From Rhodocyclaceae bacterium (GTDB lineage: Bacteria; Pseudomonadota; Gammaproteobacteria; Burkholderiales; Rhodocyclaceae): a DNA stretch of 56,881 nt. The notes below the pieces were generated by a model that had not been told where the DNA came from, made no database searches, and saw nothing but the letters and a program-made list of their open reading frames with translations. Numbering within the stretch: position 1 is the stretch's first letter; the number at the start of each line of letters is the position of its first letter. Both the position numbers and the translations under genes were made by a program. The DNA lies in the NCBI GenBank assembly GCA_022072095.1, contig JAJVIJ010000052.1, forward strand, positions 2,793-59,673, in the 5' to 3' direction. This document shows positions 24,863 through 34,382 of the stretch, piece after piece.

Positions 24863-26179
24863 TCAGATCAGCACTTCGACCCGATTGCCGTTGCCATGAT
24901 ATTGGACGCCCTTCGCCAGACGGCGTACGCGCGCGATGCCACGACGTCGATTCGGCCTCTCGGGCATGGATGCGTGGTCGAAACCCGGCCCGGAATCTTC
25001 GACTTCGAGCACCCGTTCGATGCCCTCATCTCGCTGCCATGAGCTGAGCCGGACGCGAATCGTGCCGCGGTCGAGGCGGGACAGGCGCTGCGCACGTTCG
25101 CGCATATACGCCTCATAGCCGCCGGGCCAATCGTCGGCGGCCAAGCCGAGCCCAAGCAAGCCATGATCGAGCGCGTTCTGGAACAGTTCGGCGAGAATGA
25201 CCTCGATCTGCCGCAGGCAGGGTGCGCGACCGAGCAAGGTGCTCACGGCGGTAACGATGCGCGGAACGCAATCGCCAACCTTCATCATCTTGGCATCGAG
25301 GCGAAACTCCACCGAAGCCGACGGGGCTGCTGCGCCCGGCGTGGGCGATGACATGGCCGGGCCCGCTGCGGTCGCGACCCCTCGCTCGGCGGGTTCTTTG
25401 TCGAGATGAACCAGGATGAGCGAGGCATCGTCGTGCGCGCCGCGCCCCTCGACATGCCGTTCGATGGCATGCAGCACCGCACTGAAACGATGCTCGCGGC
25501 GGCTCGCGCGCAACACCGTCGCCAGCCTGTCCGCGCCGAACGCCTGGCCTTGCGGGCTCTCGGCTTCCAGCAGGCCGTCGGACACCAGCAAGAGCTGGGC
25601 GCCATCGGGAAAACCCAGATACTCGACGCCGGCCCTGATGTCGAACGCGCCGATGCCTAGCGGTGGCTGCCTCGAAGACAGCTGCAGAACCAGACGGCCG
25701 CCACGATCGAGCAACCAGGCGGGTGGCAGACCGGCATTGGCGAACTCCATCCGGCACGAGCGGAAGTCGATCGCGGCAACGGCCACGGCCACAAAGCGGT
25801 CCGGCGGAAAATAGCCGGCCAGCTTGCGATCGATCTCGCGCATGATCGTCGCGACCGCATATCCTTTGTGGGCCATGGCGCGGAAGGTCTCGACCACCGG
25901 AATCGCGTTCAAGGCCGCCGCCAGCCCATGGCCCACGGCATCGCCCAGCAGCAGATACAAGCGCCCGTCCGACGAGTGCGCGGTGACGATGATGTCGCCC
26001 CCGACCTGCTCGCTAGGGTTGAGACTCGTTTCTATACGCGGATCGGCATCCTGCTCGATCCGCAGCAGGCGACCGAGCAGGTAGGCGGCAAGCTCACTGT
26101 CCCGATCTTTCGGTTCGGCGTTGGCACGGACAGGGGTGACGGCAGGCCGATGCGGTAGTGCGAGTTCCGTGAGTGTCAT
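24863..26179 (-). CDS. PP2C/SpoIIE phosphatase fused to an anti-sigma-type HATPase kinase
   Basis: The protein of about 438 residues has an N-terminal PP2C-like serine phosphatase of the SpoIIE/RsbU class (about 40-255): GGDIIVTAHSSDGRLYLLLGDAVGHGLAAAL, FANAGLPPAWLL, LLLVSDGLLEA and GAHDDASLILV, giving the metal-binding Asp set. The C-terminal GHKL ATPase domain (about 300-438) resembles RsbW/SpoIIAB: ILAELFQNALDHGLLG (N box) and EVEDSGPGFD (G1 box). Such a fusion could both phosphorylate and dephosphorylate a STAS anti-sigma antagonist. No receiver or sensor domain and no STAS partner gene are seen. ATG 26179 was chosen; a GTG at 26206 is also possible and would add nine residues. Confidence 0.8.
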   Translation of the reverse strand: MTLTELALPHRPAVTPVRANAEPKDRDSELAAYLLGRLLRIEQDADPRIETSLNPSEQVGGDIIVTAHSSDGRLYLLLGDAVGHGLAAALNAIPVVETFRAMAHKGYAVATIMREIDRKLAGYFPPDRFVAVAVAAIDFRSCRMEFANAGLPPAWLLDRGGRLVLQLSSRQPPLGIGAFDIRAGVEYLGFPDGAQLLLVSDGLLEAESPQGQAFGADRLATVLRASRREHRFSAVLHAIERHVEGRGAHDDASLILVHLDKEPAERGVATAAGPAMSSPTPGAAAPSASVEFRLDAKMMKVGDCVPRIVTAVSTLLGRAPCLRQIEVILAELFQNALDHGLLGLGLAADDWPGGYEAYMRERAQRLSRLDRGTIRVRLSSWQRDEGIERVLEVEDSGPGFDHASMPERPNRRRGIARVRRLAKGVQYHGNGNRVEVLI

Positions 26180-26273
26180 GATTTGGTGGTCGAGGTATGG
26201 CCACACATATCGGCACCCGCGCCAGCAAATTTAACCTCGGGGCAAGCAGGACGCGACGCCCGGAACAAGCCGC

Positions 26274-27746
26274 TCAGGACAGTCCCAGCTCCGCCCACAA
26301 GGCATCCACGCGCTGCTTGACGGCGGCGTCCATGTGGATCGGGCGCCCCCATTCGCGCTGGGTCTCGCCGGGCCACTTGCTGGTGGCGTCCAGGCCCAGC
26401 TTCGAGCCCAGCCCGGCGACCGGGCTGGCGAAATCGAGGTAATCGATCGGCGTGTTCTCGACGATCAGGGTGTCGCGCGCGGCGTCGACGCGGGTCGTGA
26501 TCGCCCAGACCACTTCCTTCCAGTCGCGCACGTCGATGTCGTCGTCGACCACGAGCACGAACTTCGTATACATGAACTGGCGCAGAAACGACCAGACGCC
26601 GAACAGCACGCGCTTGGCGTGGCCTGGATACTCCTTGCGCATGGACACCACGGCGATGCGGTAGGAGCAGCCCTCCGGCGGCAGATAGAAATCGCGGATT
26701 TCCGGAAACTGCTTCTGCAACAGCGGCACGAACACCTCGTTCAGCGCCAGACCGAGCACGGCGGGCTCGTCCGGCGGCTTGCCGGTATAGGTGCTGTGGT
26801 AGAGCGCGTCGCGCCGCAGGCTGATGCGCTCTACCGTGAACACGGGAAATTCGGCGACCTCGTTGTAGTAGCCGGTGTGGTCGCCGAACGGCCCTTCCGC
26901 CGCCGTGTCGCCAGGCTTGATCACGCCTTCCAGCACGATCTCGGCACTCGCCGGCACGCTCAGTTCGCCGCGGCCGAGCTCCACCAGTTCAGTGCGGCTG
27001 CCGCGCAGCAGGCCGGCAAACTGGTATTCCGACAGCGAATCCGGCACCGGTGTCACGGCGGCGAGGAGGGTCGCCGGATCGGCGCCGATCACCACCGCCA
27101 GCGGAAAATCCTGCCCCGGATGCGCGGCCTGGAAGGCGCGAAAATCGAGCGCGCCACCGCGGTGGGCGAGCCAGCGCATGATGAGGCGATTGCGTCCGAT
27201 CACCTGCTGCCGGTAGATGCCCAGATTCTGGCGCGGCTGATGCGGTCCGCGCGTGACCACCAGCCCCCAGGTGATCAGCGGACCGGCATCGCCCGGCCAA
27301 CAGGTCTGCACCGGCAAGCGTCCGAGATCGACATCGGCGCCGCTCCACACCCGGTCCTGCCAGGGCGCACGCGCCACGGTCTTCGGGGCCATGTGCAGCA
27401 CCTGCTTCAGCACCGGCCACTTCTCCCAGGCGTCGCGCAGGCCCTTCGGCGGTTCCGGCTCCTTCAGATAGGCCAGCAGCTTGCCGACCTCGCGCAGCGC
27501 GGTGCGCCAGTCGCCCTCTTCGCCCATGGCGAGCGCGACCCGCTCCGGCGTGCCGAACAGATTGGTCAGCACCGGCATGCCGTGCCCGCGCGGACGCTCG
27601 AACAAAAGCGCCGGCCCGCCCCGGCGCAGCACCCGGTCCGAGATTTCGGTCATCTCCAGGCAGGGGTCCACCTCGGTGGCGATGCGGGCCAGCATGCCGC
27701 GCGCCTCCAGCATGGCGAGAAATTCACGTAGATCCCGATAGCGCAT
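26274..27746 (-). CDS. ubiD: UbiD-family 3-octaprenyl-4-hydroxybenzoate decarboxylase
   Basis: The 490-residue protein matches UbiD length and motifs: [19 protein letters not shown] at the start, [60 protein letters not shown] and the C-terminal [11 protein letters not shown]. It needs prenylated FMN made by UbiX, which is not in this window. It acts in ubiquinone synthesis after prenylation of 4-hydroxybenzoate by UbiA, whose gene lies 4 kb away. ATG 27746 fits E. coli UbiD; an upstream in-frame GTG at 27752 adds only two residues. Confidence 0.92.
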   Translation of the reverse strand: MRYRDLREFLAMLEARGMLARIATEVDPCLEMTEISDRVLRRGGPALLFERPRGHGMPVLTNLFGTPERVALAMGEEGDWRTALREVGKLLAYLKEPEPPKGLRDAWEKWPVLKQVLHMAPKTVARAPWQDRVWSGADVDLGRLPVQTCWPGDAGPLITWGLVVTRGPHQPRQNLGIYRQQVIGRNRLIMRWLAHRGGALDFRAFQAAHPGQDFPLAVVIGADPATLLAAVTPVPDSLSEYQFAGLLRGSRTELVELGRGELSVPASAEIVLEGVIKPGDTAAEGPFGDHTGYYNEVAEFPVFTVERISLRRDALYHSTYTGKPPDEPAVLGLALNEVFVPLLQKQFPEIRDFYLPPEGCSYRIAVVSMRKEYPGHAKRVLFGVWSFLRQFMYTKFVLVVDDDIDVRDWKEVVWAITTRVDAARDTLIVENTPIDYLDFASPVAGLGSKLGLDATSKWPGETQREWGRPIHMDAAVKQRVDALWAELGLS

Positions 27747-27771
27747 GGTCACCGCAGATGTAAGCGCAACG

Positions 27772-28251
27772 CTAGACCGGCAGCGGTCGCCGGTCGGCCA
27801 GCGCCAGGCTGCCGCGCAGCACGCGGTAGGCCACCCACAGGCCGGTGGCGCCGAGGATCGCGAACCCCAGCATCAGCACCAGCGTCATGAAGCCGACGGC
27901 GGCCCACCACAGCGCGAACCAGAAGGTTCTGATCTGCCAGCGGAAATGGCTTTCGAGCCAGGTGCCGCGCACGCCGTCGCGTTCGATGTAGTTCAGGATC
28001 ACCGCGGCGATCGAGGGCAGGCCGAACAGGAAGCTGCCCAGCACCGTCGCGGTACCCAGCACGCCGACCAGAATCGCCAGCCCGTGGAGCGCATAGATCA
28101 GCTTGGCGATGCGCAGCAGACGCTCGCTCGGCGCCCCTCCGGGGGAGTTGCCATTCGATTGGGGGTGTTCCGACTCCTCATCCACCTCGCCATCCGCCGC
28201 CGTCTCCACCTCCACGCCGGTCTGGTCGATGATGCGCCGAGCGCGGGCCAT
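27772..28251 (-). CDS. Small membrane protein, DUF4870-like
   Basis: The 159-residue protein has a hydrophilic, acidic N-terminus (about 40 residues) and then three hydrophobic segments (about 52-78, 108-130 and 130-146). The motif [13 protein letters not shown] before the second segment is the recognisable part, as in DUF4870/Tic20-like small membrane proteins. Function is unknown. It is transcribed away from ridA from a shared palindromic promoter region, in line with ubiD 25 bases downstream. Confidence 0.7.
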   Translation of the reverse strand: MARARRIIDQTGVEVETAADGEVDEESEHPQSNGNSPGGAPSERLLRIAKLIYALHGLAILVGVLGTATVLGSFLFGLPSIAAVILNYIERDGVRGTWLESHFRWQIRTFWFALWWAAVGFMTLVLMLGFAILGATGLWVAYRVLRGSLALADRRPLPV

Positions 28252-28271
28252 GCTGTCTCCTGATCGCGTAC

Positions 28272-28311
28272 GCCCGGCGACGCCGGGCCGGCCCGGATTA
28301 TCCGCGATAAT
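28272..28311. promoter_or_regulatory. Divergent promoter palindrome between the small membrane protein and ridA
   Basis: ATTATC (28297-28302) and GATAAT (28306-28311) form a perfect inverted repeat around CGC. Each arm reads GATAAT on its own strand, a plausible -10 for the gene it faces. A GCCCGGC/GCCGGGC hairpin (28272-28288, 3-nt loop) lies in the leader of the minus-strand gene. Confidence 0.45.
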
Positions 28312-28344
28312 GCCGGACCTGCGACAATGCGCCGAGAACCCGAC

Positions 28345-28731
28345 ATGGAACGCCTAGCCATTCAAACCGCTGATGCGCCCGCTGCGATCGGCACCTATTC
28401 CCAGGCCATACGCTGTGGCGAACTGGTCTTTCTCTCCGGCCAGATCGGTCTGGACCCGGTCAGCCAGCAGCTCGAAGATGGCATCGAAGCACAGATCGAG
28501 CGCGTCTTTCAGAATCTGCAGGCGCTCGCGCAGGCGGCAGGCGGCGCTCTCGCCGATGCCGTGAAAGTGAATGTCTATCTCACCGACCTCGCCCATTTCG
28601 CGCTGGTCAATGCCGCCATGAGTCGCTACTTCCCGCAACCGTATCCGGCGCGTGCAGCGGTCGGTGTCGCCAGCCTGCCGCGCGCCGCTCTGGTGGAGGC
28701 CGATGCCATCCTCGCGCTCGGTCGGCGATGA
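28345..28731 (+). CDS. ridA: RidA-family enamine/imine deaminase
   Basis: The 128-residue protein of the YjgF/YER057c/UK114 family starts at ATG 28345. Key parts are [68 protein letters not shown]. The conserved Arg before the AxVxxLP segment ([10 protein letters not shown]) binds the substrate carboxylate. RidA hydrolyses reactive 2-aminoacrylate and similar enamines made by PLP enzymes. Its 3' end overlaps the recG start by 29 bases, an arrangement like the ridA/recG neighbourhood of other gammaproteobacteria. Confidence 0.9.
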   Translation: MERLAIQTADAPAAIGTYSQAIRCGELVFLSGQIGLDPVSQQLEDGIEAQIERVFQNLQALAQAAGGALADAVKVNVYLTDLAHFALVNAAMSRYFPQPYPARAAVGVASLPRAALVEADAILALGRR

Positions 28732-30877
28732 GGCGGTCGCGGCGCTCGCGCGTGCGCTGGCCGTGGCCCCGACCACGGCGCGGCGCCTGCTGCGGCTCGG
28801 CATCGCCCGGCCGGCCGACCTGGTGCTGCATTTCCCGTTGCGCTACGAGGACAGGACGCGCGTCGCCCGTGTGGCCGATCTCGAACACGGCCGCCCCGCG
28901 CAGGTCGACGTGGACGTGCTCGAACGCATCGTAAAAAGTCATCCGCGACGACAATTGCAGATCCGCGCCGCCGACCAGTCCGGCGAGCTGTGGCTGCGCT
29001 TTTTCCATGTCTATCCCGGGCTCGCCGAACGCCTGGCGCCGGGCAGCCGGCATCGCGTCTATGGCGAGCCGCGTTTCGGGGTACTCGGTGCGGAGATGGT
29101 GCATCCGCGCTTGAGCGCCGCCGACCGCGCCGGACCGCTGCCGACCGCGCTGACTCCGGTCTATCCCAGCGTCGCCGGGCTCAGCCAGACGCTGCTGCGA
29201 CGCCTGGTGACACGCGCGCTCGGCACCCGCCACGCCCCATTTGCCGACACCCGGGGCGAGACCATGCTTGCCGATACGCTGCCGGCGGCGCTGCGCGCGC
29301 AGTTCGCGCTGCCCGATTTCGCCGAGGCCGTGCGCTGTCTGCACACGCCGCCGGCCGGCCCTGCCATCGAGGCCATCGGCAATGGTGGCGCCGATATGAC
29401 GATCCCAACAACGCCGCCGACCCCAACGCCACATACGGCCGCCGCTTGGCGGCGCATCAAATTCGACGAACTGCTCGCGCAGCAGCTGTCGCTCGCCGAA
29501 GCCCACGCGCTGCGCGCGCGCCGTCGGGCGCCGGTGCTTGCGCCCGACGGCGCGCTGGCAGGACGGCTCGTGCGCGCGCTGCCGTTTTCACTCACCGCCG
29601 CCCAGATGCACGCATGGCGCGAGATCGCCCGGGATCTGGTGCGCGCGCAGCCGATGCAGCGCCTGTTGCAGGGCGATGTCGGCTGCGGCAAGACGCTGGT
29701 GGCGGTGCTCGCAGCGCTCGCCGCCGTCGAAGGCGGCCATCAGGCAGCGGTCATGGCGCCCACCGAACTGCTCGCCGAGCAACATGCGCGCAAGTTTCGC
29801 GAATGGCTGGAACCGCTGGGGGTGCGCATCGAACTGCTCACCGCAGCGCAGCCGCGACGCAAGCGCCAGGCGGTGTGCGCCGACATCGCCGCCGGTCGCG
29901 TCGCGATCGCGATCGGCACCCATGCGCTGCTGGAGGCTGCCGTCGATTTCGAGCGCCTGGGGCTCGCCGTCATCGACGAGCAGCACCGCTTCGGCGTGCG
30001 CCAGCGCCTGGCCTTGTCCGGCAAGCGGCAAGGCGCGAACGAAAGCCGGGGACTACAGCCGCATCTGTTGATGCTGTCGGCGACGCCGATTCCGCGCACG
30101 CTGGCGATGAGCTATTTCGCGGACCTCGATATCACCACCATCGACGCGCTGCCGCCGGAGCGCAAGCCGGTGACGACGCGTCTGTTCTCGGAGCGTCGTC
30201 GCGCAGCGGTGATCGACAGCATCCGCAGGCTGTGCGGCAGCGGCGAACAGGTCTACTGGGTGTGTCCGCTGATCGAGGACAGCGAACATCTGCAACTGGA
30301 GGCCGCACTCGGCACCTTCGAACGCCTGCGTGTCGAGCTGCCGGGGCTGCGCATCGGGCTCGTGCATGGGCGTCTGAAAAACAGCGAGCGCACACTGACC
30401 ATGCACGCGTTCGCACAGGGCGAGATCGACGTGCTGGTGGCCACGACGGTCATCGAAGTCGGCGTCGATGTCGCCAACGCCACGCTCATGGTCATCGAGC
30501 ATGCCGAGCGTTTCGGGCTGGCACAGCTGCACCAGTTGCGCGGCCGCGTCGGCCGCGGCAGCACCGGCGCCACCTGCGTGCTGCTCTACGGCCAGGCCTT
30601 GTCGGCGACCGCGCGCGCGCGCCTGAAGATCGTGTTCGAATGCAGCGACGGCTTCGAGATCGCGCGCCGGGACCTGCTGCTGCGCGGGCCCGGCGAGTTT
30701 CTCGGTGCCCGTCAGAGCGGCGAGCCGCTGTTGCGCTTCGCGCACTTGGAAGACGATGCCGACCTGCTCGAGCTTGCGCGCGCGGCCACGCCGCGCCTGC
30801 GTGCCGAGCACCCCGATGCCGTCGCCGCCCACCTGGCGCGCTGGCTGCCGGCCAGGGCGGAGTGGTTGCGCGCATGA
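28703..30877 (+). CDS. recG: ATP-dependent DNA helicase RecG
   Basis: The protein of about 724 residues remodels stalled replication forks and branched DNA. The N-terminal wedge domain has [26 protein letters not shown]. The helicase core has GDVGCGKT (Walker A), [28 protein letters not shown] (DEQH box), [24 protein letters not shown] and [12 protein letters not shown]. Length is close to E. coli RecG (693), with a slightly longer proline/threonine-rich segment near [12 protein letters not shown] before the helicase domain. The start was taken at ATG 28703, inside ridA. The stop overlaps the ubiC start (ATGA). Confidence 0.94.
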   Translation: MPSSRSVGDEAVAALARALAVAPTTARRLLRLGIARPADLVLHFPLRYEDRTRVARVADLEHGRPAQVDVDVLERIVKSHPRRQLQIRAADQSGELWLRFFHVYPGLAERLAPGSRHRVYGEPRFGVLGAEMVHPRLSAADRAGPLPTALTPVYPSVAGLSQTLLRRLVTRALGTRHAPFADTRGETMLADTLPAALRAQFALPDFAEAVRCLHTPPAGPAIEAIGNGGADMTIPTTPPTPTPHTAAAWRRIKFDELLAQQLSLAEAHALRARRRAPVLAPDGALAGRLVRALPFSLTAAQMHAWREIARDLVRAQPMQRLLQGDVGCGKTLVAVLAALAAVEGGHQAAVMAPTELLAEQHARKFREWLEPLGVRIELLTAAQPRRKRQAVCADIAAGRVAIAIGTHALLEAAVDFERLGLAVIDEQHRFGVRQRLALSGKRQGANESRGLQPHLLMLSATPIPRTLAMSYFADLDITTIDALPPERKPVTTRLFSERRRAAVIDSIRRLCGSGEQVYWVCPLIEDSEHLQLEAALGTFERLRVELPGLRIGLVHGRLKNSERTLTMHAFAQGEIDVLVATTVIEVGVDVANATLMVIEHAERFGLAQLHQLRGRVGRGSTGATCVLLYGQALSATARARLKIVFECSDGFEIARRDLLLRGPGEFLGARQSGEPLLRFAHLEDDADLLELARAATPRLRAEHPDAVAAHLARWLPARAEWLRA

Positions 30878-31476
30878 CGACCTGGCTCGTCCGACCGGCG
30901 CGCTGGCTCGTCCCCGGCGCCTACGCGAGCTGGCTCGAAACGCCGGGATCGCTGACCGCACGCCTGCGCGCAGTGAGCACGAGCTTTCGCGTGCTCCGGC
31001 TCGCCGAAGGCTGGGGTCGCGCACATCGCGACGAGCGCGACGCGCTGGCGATCGCGGCAGACGAGCCGGTGTGGCTGCGCGAAGTCTTGTTGCTGTGTGA
31101 CGAGGAGCCGGTGGTGTTCGCACACAGCATCGTCGCCGCCGCGGAACTGAACGGCCCCTGGCGATCATTGCGACGTCAGGGCAGCCGCCCACTGGGCGAC
31201 AGCCTGTTCGCCGGCGGCCACCGGCACGCGGTGGCACGCTCGCCGCTCAGCTTCGCGCGGCTGGCCCCGAACCACCCGCTGCACCGGGGCGCCGTGCGCG
31301 CACTCGGGCAGCCGCTGCCGGCGATGTGGGCACGGCGAGGCGTGCATCGCCGCACCGGCACGCCGCTCGTGGTCACCGAGCTGTTCCTGCCGGCCGTGCT
31401 GTCCCTGACCGATGTCCGCGCTCCATCGACCGAGCTGCCTTCGGACACCCCCACGCCACGGATCGACATGCCATGA
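30874..31476 (+). CDS. ubiC: Chorismate pyruvate-lyase UbiC
   Basis: The 200-residue protein matches the UbiC pattern: [15 protein letters not shown] near the start, [22 protein letters not shown] (the product-flap region), [10 protein letters not shown] and [18 protein letters not shown] at the end. It converts chorismate to 4-hydroxybenzoate and pyruvate, the first committed step of ubiquinone synthesis. It overlaps recG and ubiA by four bases each (ATGA), so the three genes are probably translated together. UbiC next to ubiA is the normal partner pair. Confidence 0.9.
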   Translation: MTTWLVRPARWLVPGAYASWLETPGSLTARLRAVSTSFRVLRLAEGWGRAHRDERDALAIAADEPVWLREVLLLCDEEPVVFAHSIVAAAELNGPWRSLRRQGSRPLGDSLFAGGHRHAVARSPLSFARLAPNHPLHRGAVRALGQPLPAMWARRGVHRRTGTPLVVTELFLPAVLSLTDVRAPSTELPSDTPTPRIDMP

Positions 31477-32339
31477 CGCTGATCGCACGACTCGAAGCCT
31501 ATGCACGCCTGATCCGGCTCGACAAGCCCATCGGTACGCTGCTGTTGCTGTGGCCGACGCTCTGGGGTCTGTGGTTTGCGTCGTTCGGGCCGCCACCGCT
31601 CGCGATCCTGTGGATCTTCGTGCTCGGCACGGTGCTGATGCGCTCGGCCGGCTGTGCGCTGAACGACTTCGCCGACCGCCATTTCGACGGGCACGTCGCG
31701 CGTACGCGCCACCGGCCGCTCGCCACCGGCGAAATCCGCTCCTGGGAGGCGCTGCTCGTCGCCGCCGTGCTGGCCTTGCTCGCCTTCCTGTTGATCCTGC
31801 CGCTCAATGCCGGCGTGCTCTGGCTGTCCGTGCTCGCGCTCTGTCTCGCCGCCAGCTATCCCTACACCAAGCGCTTCTTCGCCTTGCCGCAGGCCTATCT
31901 CGGTATCGCCTTCGGCTTCGGCATACCGATGGGCTTCGCCGCGCTGCACGATGCCGTATCCTGGGAAGCCTGGGTGCTGCTGGCCGCGAACATCCTGTGG
32001 TCGCTCGCCTACGACACCGAATACGCCATGGTCGACCGCGCCGACGACCTGAAGCTGGGCCTGCGCACCGCCGCGATCACCTTCGGGCGCTACGATGTCG
32101 CCGCGGTGCTCACCTGCTATGCCGGTATGCTGGCCCTGCTCGCCTGGCTGGGCCGGCACTACCGGCTCGGCCTCGCCTACGAGCTCGGGCTCGCGGTGGC
32201 GGCGGCGATCATGGCCTACCATTACTGGCTGATACGCGGGCGCGAGCCGGCGCGCTGCTTCCGCGCCTTCCGGCACAACAGCTGGGTCGGCGCGGCAATC
32301 TTCGCCGGCCTCGCGATCGACCTCTGGCCCGCGCGCTGA
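31473..32339 (+). CDS. ubiA: 4-hydroxybenzoate octaprenyltransferase UbiA
   Basis: The 288-residue integral membrane prenyltransferase has about eight to nine hydrophobic helices. The two Mg-diphosphate motifs are present: NDFADRHFD (first aspartate motif) and [16 protein letters not shown] (second). It joins a polyprenyl chain to the 4-hydroxybenzoate made by UbiC. The start codon overlaps the ubiC stop (ATGA). Sequence features and neighbours leave little doubt. Confidence 0.95.
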   Translation: MTLIARLEAYARLIRLDKPIGTLLLLWPTLWGLWFASFGPPPLAILWIFVLGTVLMRSAGCALNDFADRHFDGHVARTRHRPLATGEIRSWEALLVAAVLALLAFLLILPLNAGVLWLSVLALCLAASYPYTKRFFALPQAYLGIAFGFGIPMGFAALHDAVSWEAWVLLAANILWSLAYDTEYAMVDRADDLKLGLRTAAITFGRYDVAAVLTCYAGMLALLAWLGRHYRLGLAYELGLAVAAAIMAYHYWLIRGREPARCFRAFRHNSWVGAAIFAGLAIDLWPAR

Positions 32340-32369
32340 GCCGCCCGCCGAGCCGTCATCCCCGGGGAC

Positions 32370-32375
32370 TATAAT
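32370..32375 (+). promoter_or_regulatory. Perfect TATAAT -10 element ahead of the FAD hydroxylase gene
   Basis: GACTATAATCC lies 74 bases upstream of the GTG start in the 109-base gap after ubiA. The -35 position (GCCGAG with 17-nt spacing) is a poor match. In GC-rich DNA an exact TATAAT is still a sensible promoter candidate. Confidence 0.4.
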
Positions 32376-32448
32376 CCGCGGCCGATCCACTGAGTTCGGC
32401 TATCGGCTTTCCCACCTTTTCGACTCACGCCTTTCGACGCTAGACACC

Positions 32449-33645
32449 GTGCCGACCGATTTCGACGTGCTCATCGTGGGTGGCGGCATCAATGGCTCGG
32501 CGCTGGCCCGGGCACTGGCTGCCAGCCCGCTCGAGATCGGCCTCGTCGAACCGACGCCGCCCGCGGCGCCCGCGCCGGACTGGGACGCACGCATCTATGC
32601 GCTGACACCGGCCGTGCAGCGCTTTCTGGACACGATCGGCGCCTGGCCACACCTCGATGCCGATCGCATCGCGCCGGTGACGCGCATGCGCATCGAGGGC
32701 GATGCCGGCGGGCGGCTGGATTTCACCGCGTTCGCGGCCGGGGTCGAGCGCCTGGCCAGCATCTGCGAAGCCGGTCGGCTCGCGCACGAGCTGTGGGAGG
32801 GGGTCCGCAGGCAGCACCGGCTCACGCTGTTCGCCGGAGCGCGCCCGGCCGCGCTCGCGCTCGGCGATACGCATGCGGCGCTGACCCTGGAAGATGGCCG
32901 GCGCTGCACCGCGCGCCTGGTGGTCGGCGCCGATGGCGCCGACTCATGGCTGCGGCAGGCCGCCGGCATCGGCGCCACACCGACCCCCTACGGCGAACTC
33001 GGCGTCGTCGCCAACTTCCGTTGTCAGCACCCGCACGCAGACACCGCTTTCCAGTGGTTTCGACCGGACGGCGTGCTCGCCTGGCTGCCGCTGCCGGGCC
33101 GGCGCCTGTCGATGGTCTGGTCCGTGCCCGAGCCGGAAGGCCGGGCGCTGCTCGCACTCGAACCGGCGGTGCTGGCGGCACGCGTCGCCGCGGCGGGCGC
33201 GCATCGACTGGGCCATCTCGAGACGATCACGCCGCCGGCGGCGTTTCCGCTGCGCAGCCTGCTGCTCCCGCGGCGGGTCGCGGCGCGCGTGGCTCTGATC
33301 GGCGATGCCGCCCATGTCGTGCACCCGCTCACCGGCCATGGGGTCAATCTCGGCTTGCAGGACGCGCGCGTGCTCGCGCAAGTCCTGTGTTCTGCGGCGC
33401 GCCATGCGGCGTCGCCACCAGATTGCGGCGACCCGCGCCTGCTGCGCCGCTACGAGCGCCGACGCAGCGAAGAGGTCACGGTCGTGCATGGGCTCACGCA
33501 CGGCCTGCACGAATTGTTCCGCGCGCGTGCGCGACCGCTCGTGCCGCTGCGCAATCTCGGCATGAACCTAGTTGCCCGTATGCCGGTCGTAACCCATTTT
33601 CTTGCCCGCTACGCGATGGGGCACACCGAGGAGTACAAGTCATGA
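32449..33645 (+). CDS. UbiH/UbiF/COQ6-family FAD-dependent ubiquinone hydroxylase
   Basis: The 398-residue class A flavin monooxygenase has the N-terminal FAD fingerprint VLIVGGGINGSALARAL, the middle DG-type motif VVGADGADSWLRQAAG and the C-terminal GDAAHVVHPLTGHGVNLGLQD. Most family members have GQG in that last motif; here it is GHG. It would hydroxylate the ubiquinone ring, but which position cannot be told, so no symbol is given. It starts with GTG 32449. Its stop overlaps the dsbC start (ATGA). Neighbouring ubiA, ubiC and ubiD support the pathway. Confidence 0.85.
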   Translation: MPTDFDVLIVGGGINGSALARALAASPLEIGLVEPTPPAAPAPDWDARIYALTPAVQRFLDTIGAWPHLDADRIAPVTRMRIEGDAGGRLDFTAFAAGVERLASICEAGRLAHELWEGVRRQHRLTLFAGARPAALALGDTHAALTLEDGRRCTARLVVGADGADSWLRQAAGIGATPTPYGELGVVANFRCQHPHADTAFQWFRPDGVLAWLPLPGRRLSMVWSVPEPEGRALLALEPAVLAARVAAAGAHRLGHLETITPPAAFPLRSLLLPRRVAARVALIGDAAHVVHPLTGHGVNLGLQDARVLAQVLCSAARHAASPPDCGDPRLLRRYERRRSEEVTVVHGLTHGLHELFRARARPLVPLRNLGMNLVARMPVVTHFLARYAMGHTEEYKS

Positions 33646-34382
33646 ATCGAGCCCTGTCCATCCCATTTGCAACGACCCTGTGCGCGGCGCTGGCCGGGCT
33701 GTTTCCCGGCCTGGCGGCGGGCGACGAGGAGTCGGTCAAGAAGAGCATCGCCACCTGGTTCGGCGCGAACGTCAAGGTCGAGGCCACGCGCAAGTTGCCG
33801 GTCGGCAGCTTGTACGAGGTGCAGGTCCAGTCGGGGCGCGGCGACAAGGCGCTGTTCTATACCGACGACAAGGTCAGCTTCGTCCTCGACGGGCAGCTCA
33901 TCGACGCCAAGAGCCGGCGCAACCTGACCCAGGAGCAGCTCAACAAGCTGTCGGCGATCAATTTTTCCGAGCTGCCGCTCGCCAACGCCGTCCGGCTCGT
34001 GCGCGGCAACGGTCGGCGCGTGCTGGCGACCTTCGAGGACCCGAACTGCGGCTATTGCAAGAAGCTCGCGCAGGAGTTGCGCAAGCTCGACGACGTCACC
34101 GTTTACACCTTCATCATCCCCATCCTGGGCCAGGATTCCAGCGACAAGAGCCGCGCCATCTGGTGCTCGGCGGACCGCAACAAGGCCTGGAACGACTGGA
34201 TCACGGCCGGCGTGCAGCCCGGCGGCGGCCAGTGCGACACCGCGGCGCTGCAAAAGAATCTGGATCTCGCCAACCGCTACCGCATCCAGGGCACGCCGAC
34301 GATGTTCTTCAGCAATGGCGAACGCGCACCGGGCTACATGGTCGCGGCGCAGATCGAGCAGCGCCTCGCCGCCGTCAAGTAG
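33642..34382 (+). CDS. dsbC: Periplasmic disulfide isomerase DsbC
   Basis: The 246-residue protein has a signal peptide (cleavage near LAAGDE), an N-terminal dimerisation domain (about 28-90) and a thioredoxin-like domain with CGYC at 136-139 (FEDPNCGYCKKL). The cis-Pro loop is GTPTMFFSNG. A further Cys pair (WCSADR and QCDTAAL) matches the structural disulfide of DsbC. It shuffles wrong disulfides in the periplasm and is kept reduced by DsbD. It is translated from an ATGA overlap with the hydroxylase gene and runs 8 bases into the convergent xerC. Confidence 0.92.
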   Translation: MNRALSIPFATTLCAALAGLFPGLAAGDEESVKKSIATWFGANVKVEATRKLPVGSLYEVQVQSGRGDKALFYTDDKVSFVLDGQLIDAKSRRNLTQEQLNKLSAINFSELPLANAVRLVRGNGRRVLATFEDPNCGYCKKLAQELRKLDDVTVYTFIIPILGQDSSDKSRAIWCSADRNKAWNDWITAGVQPGGGQCDTAALQKNLDLANRYRIQGTPTMFFSNGERAPGYMVAAQIEQRLAAVK

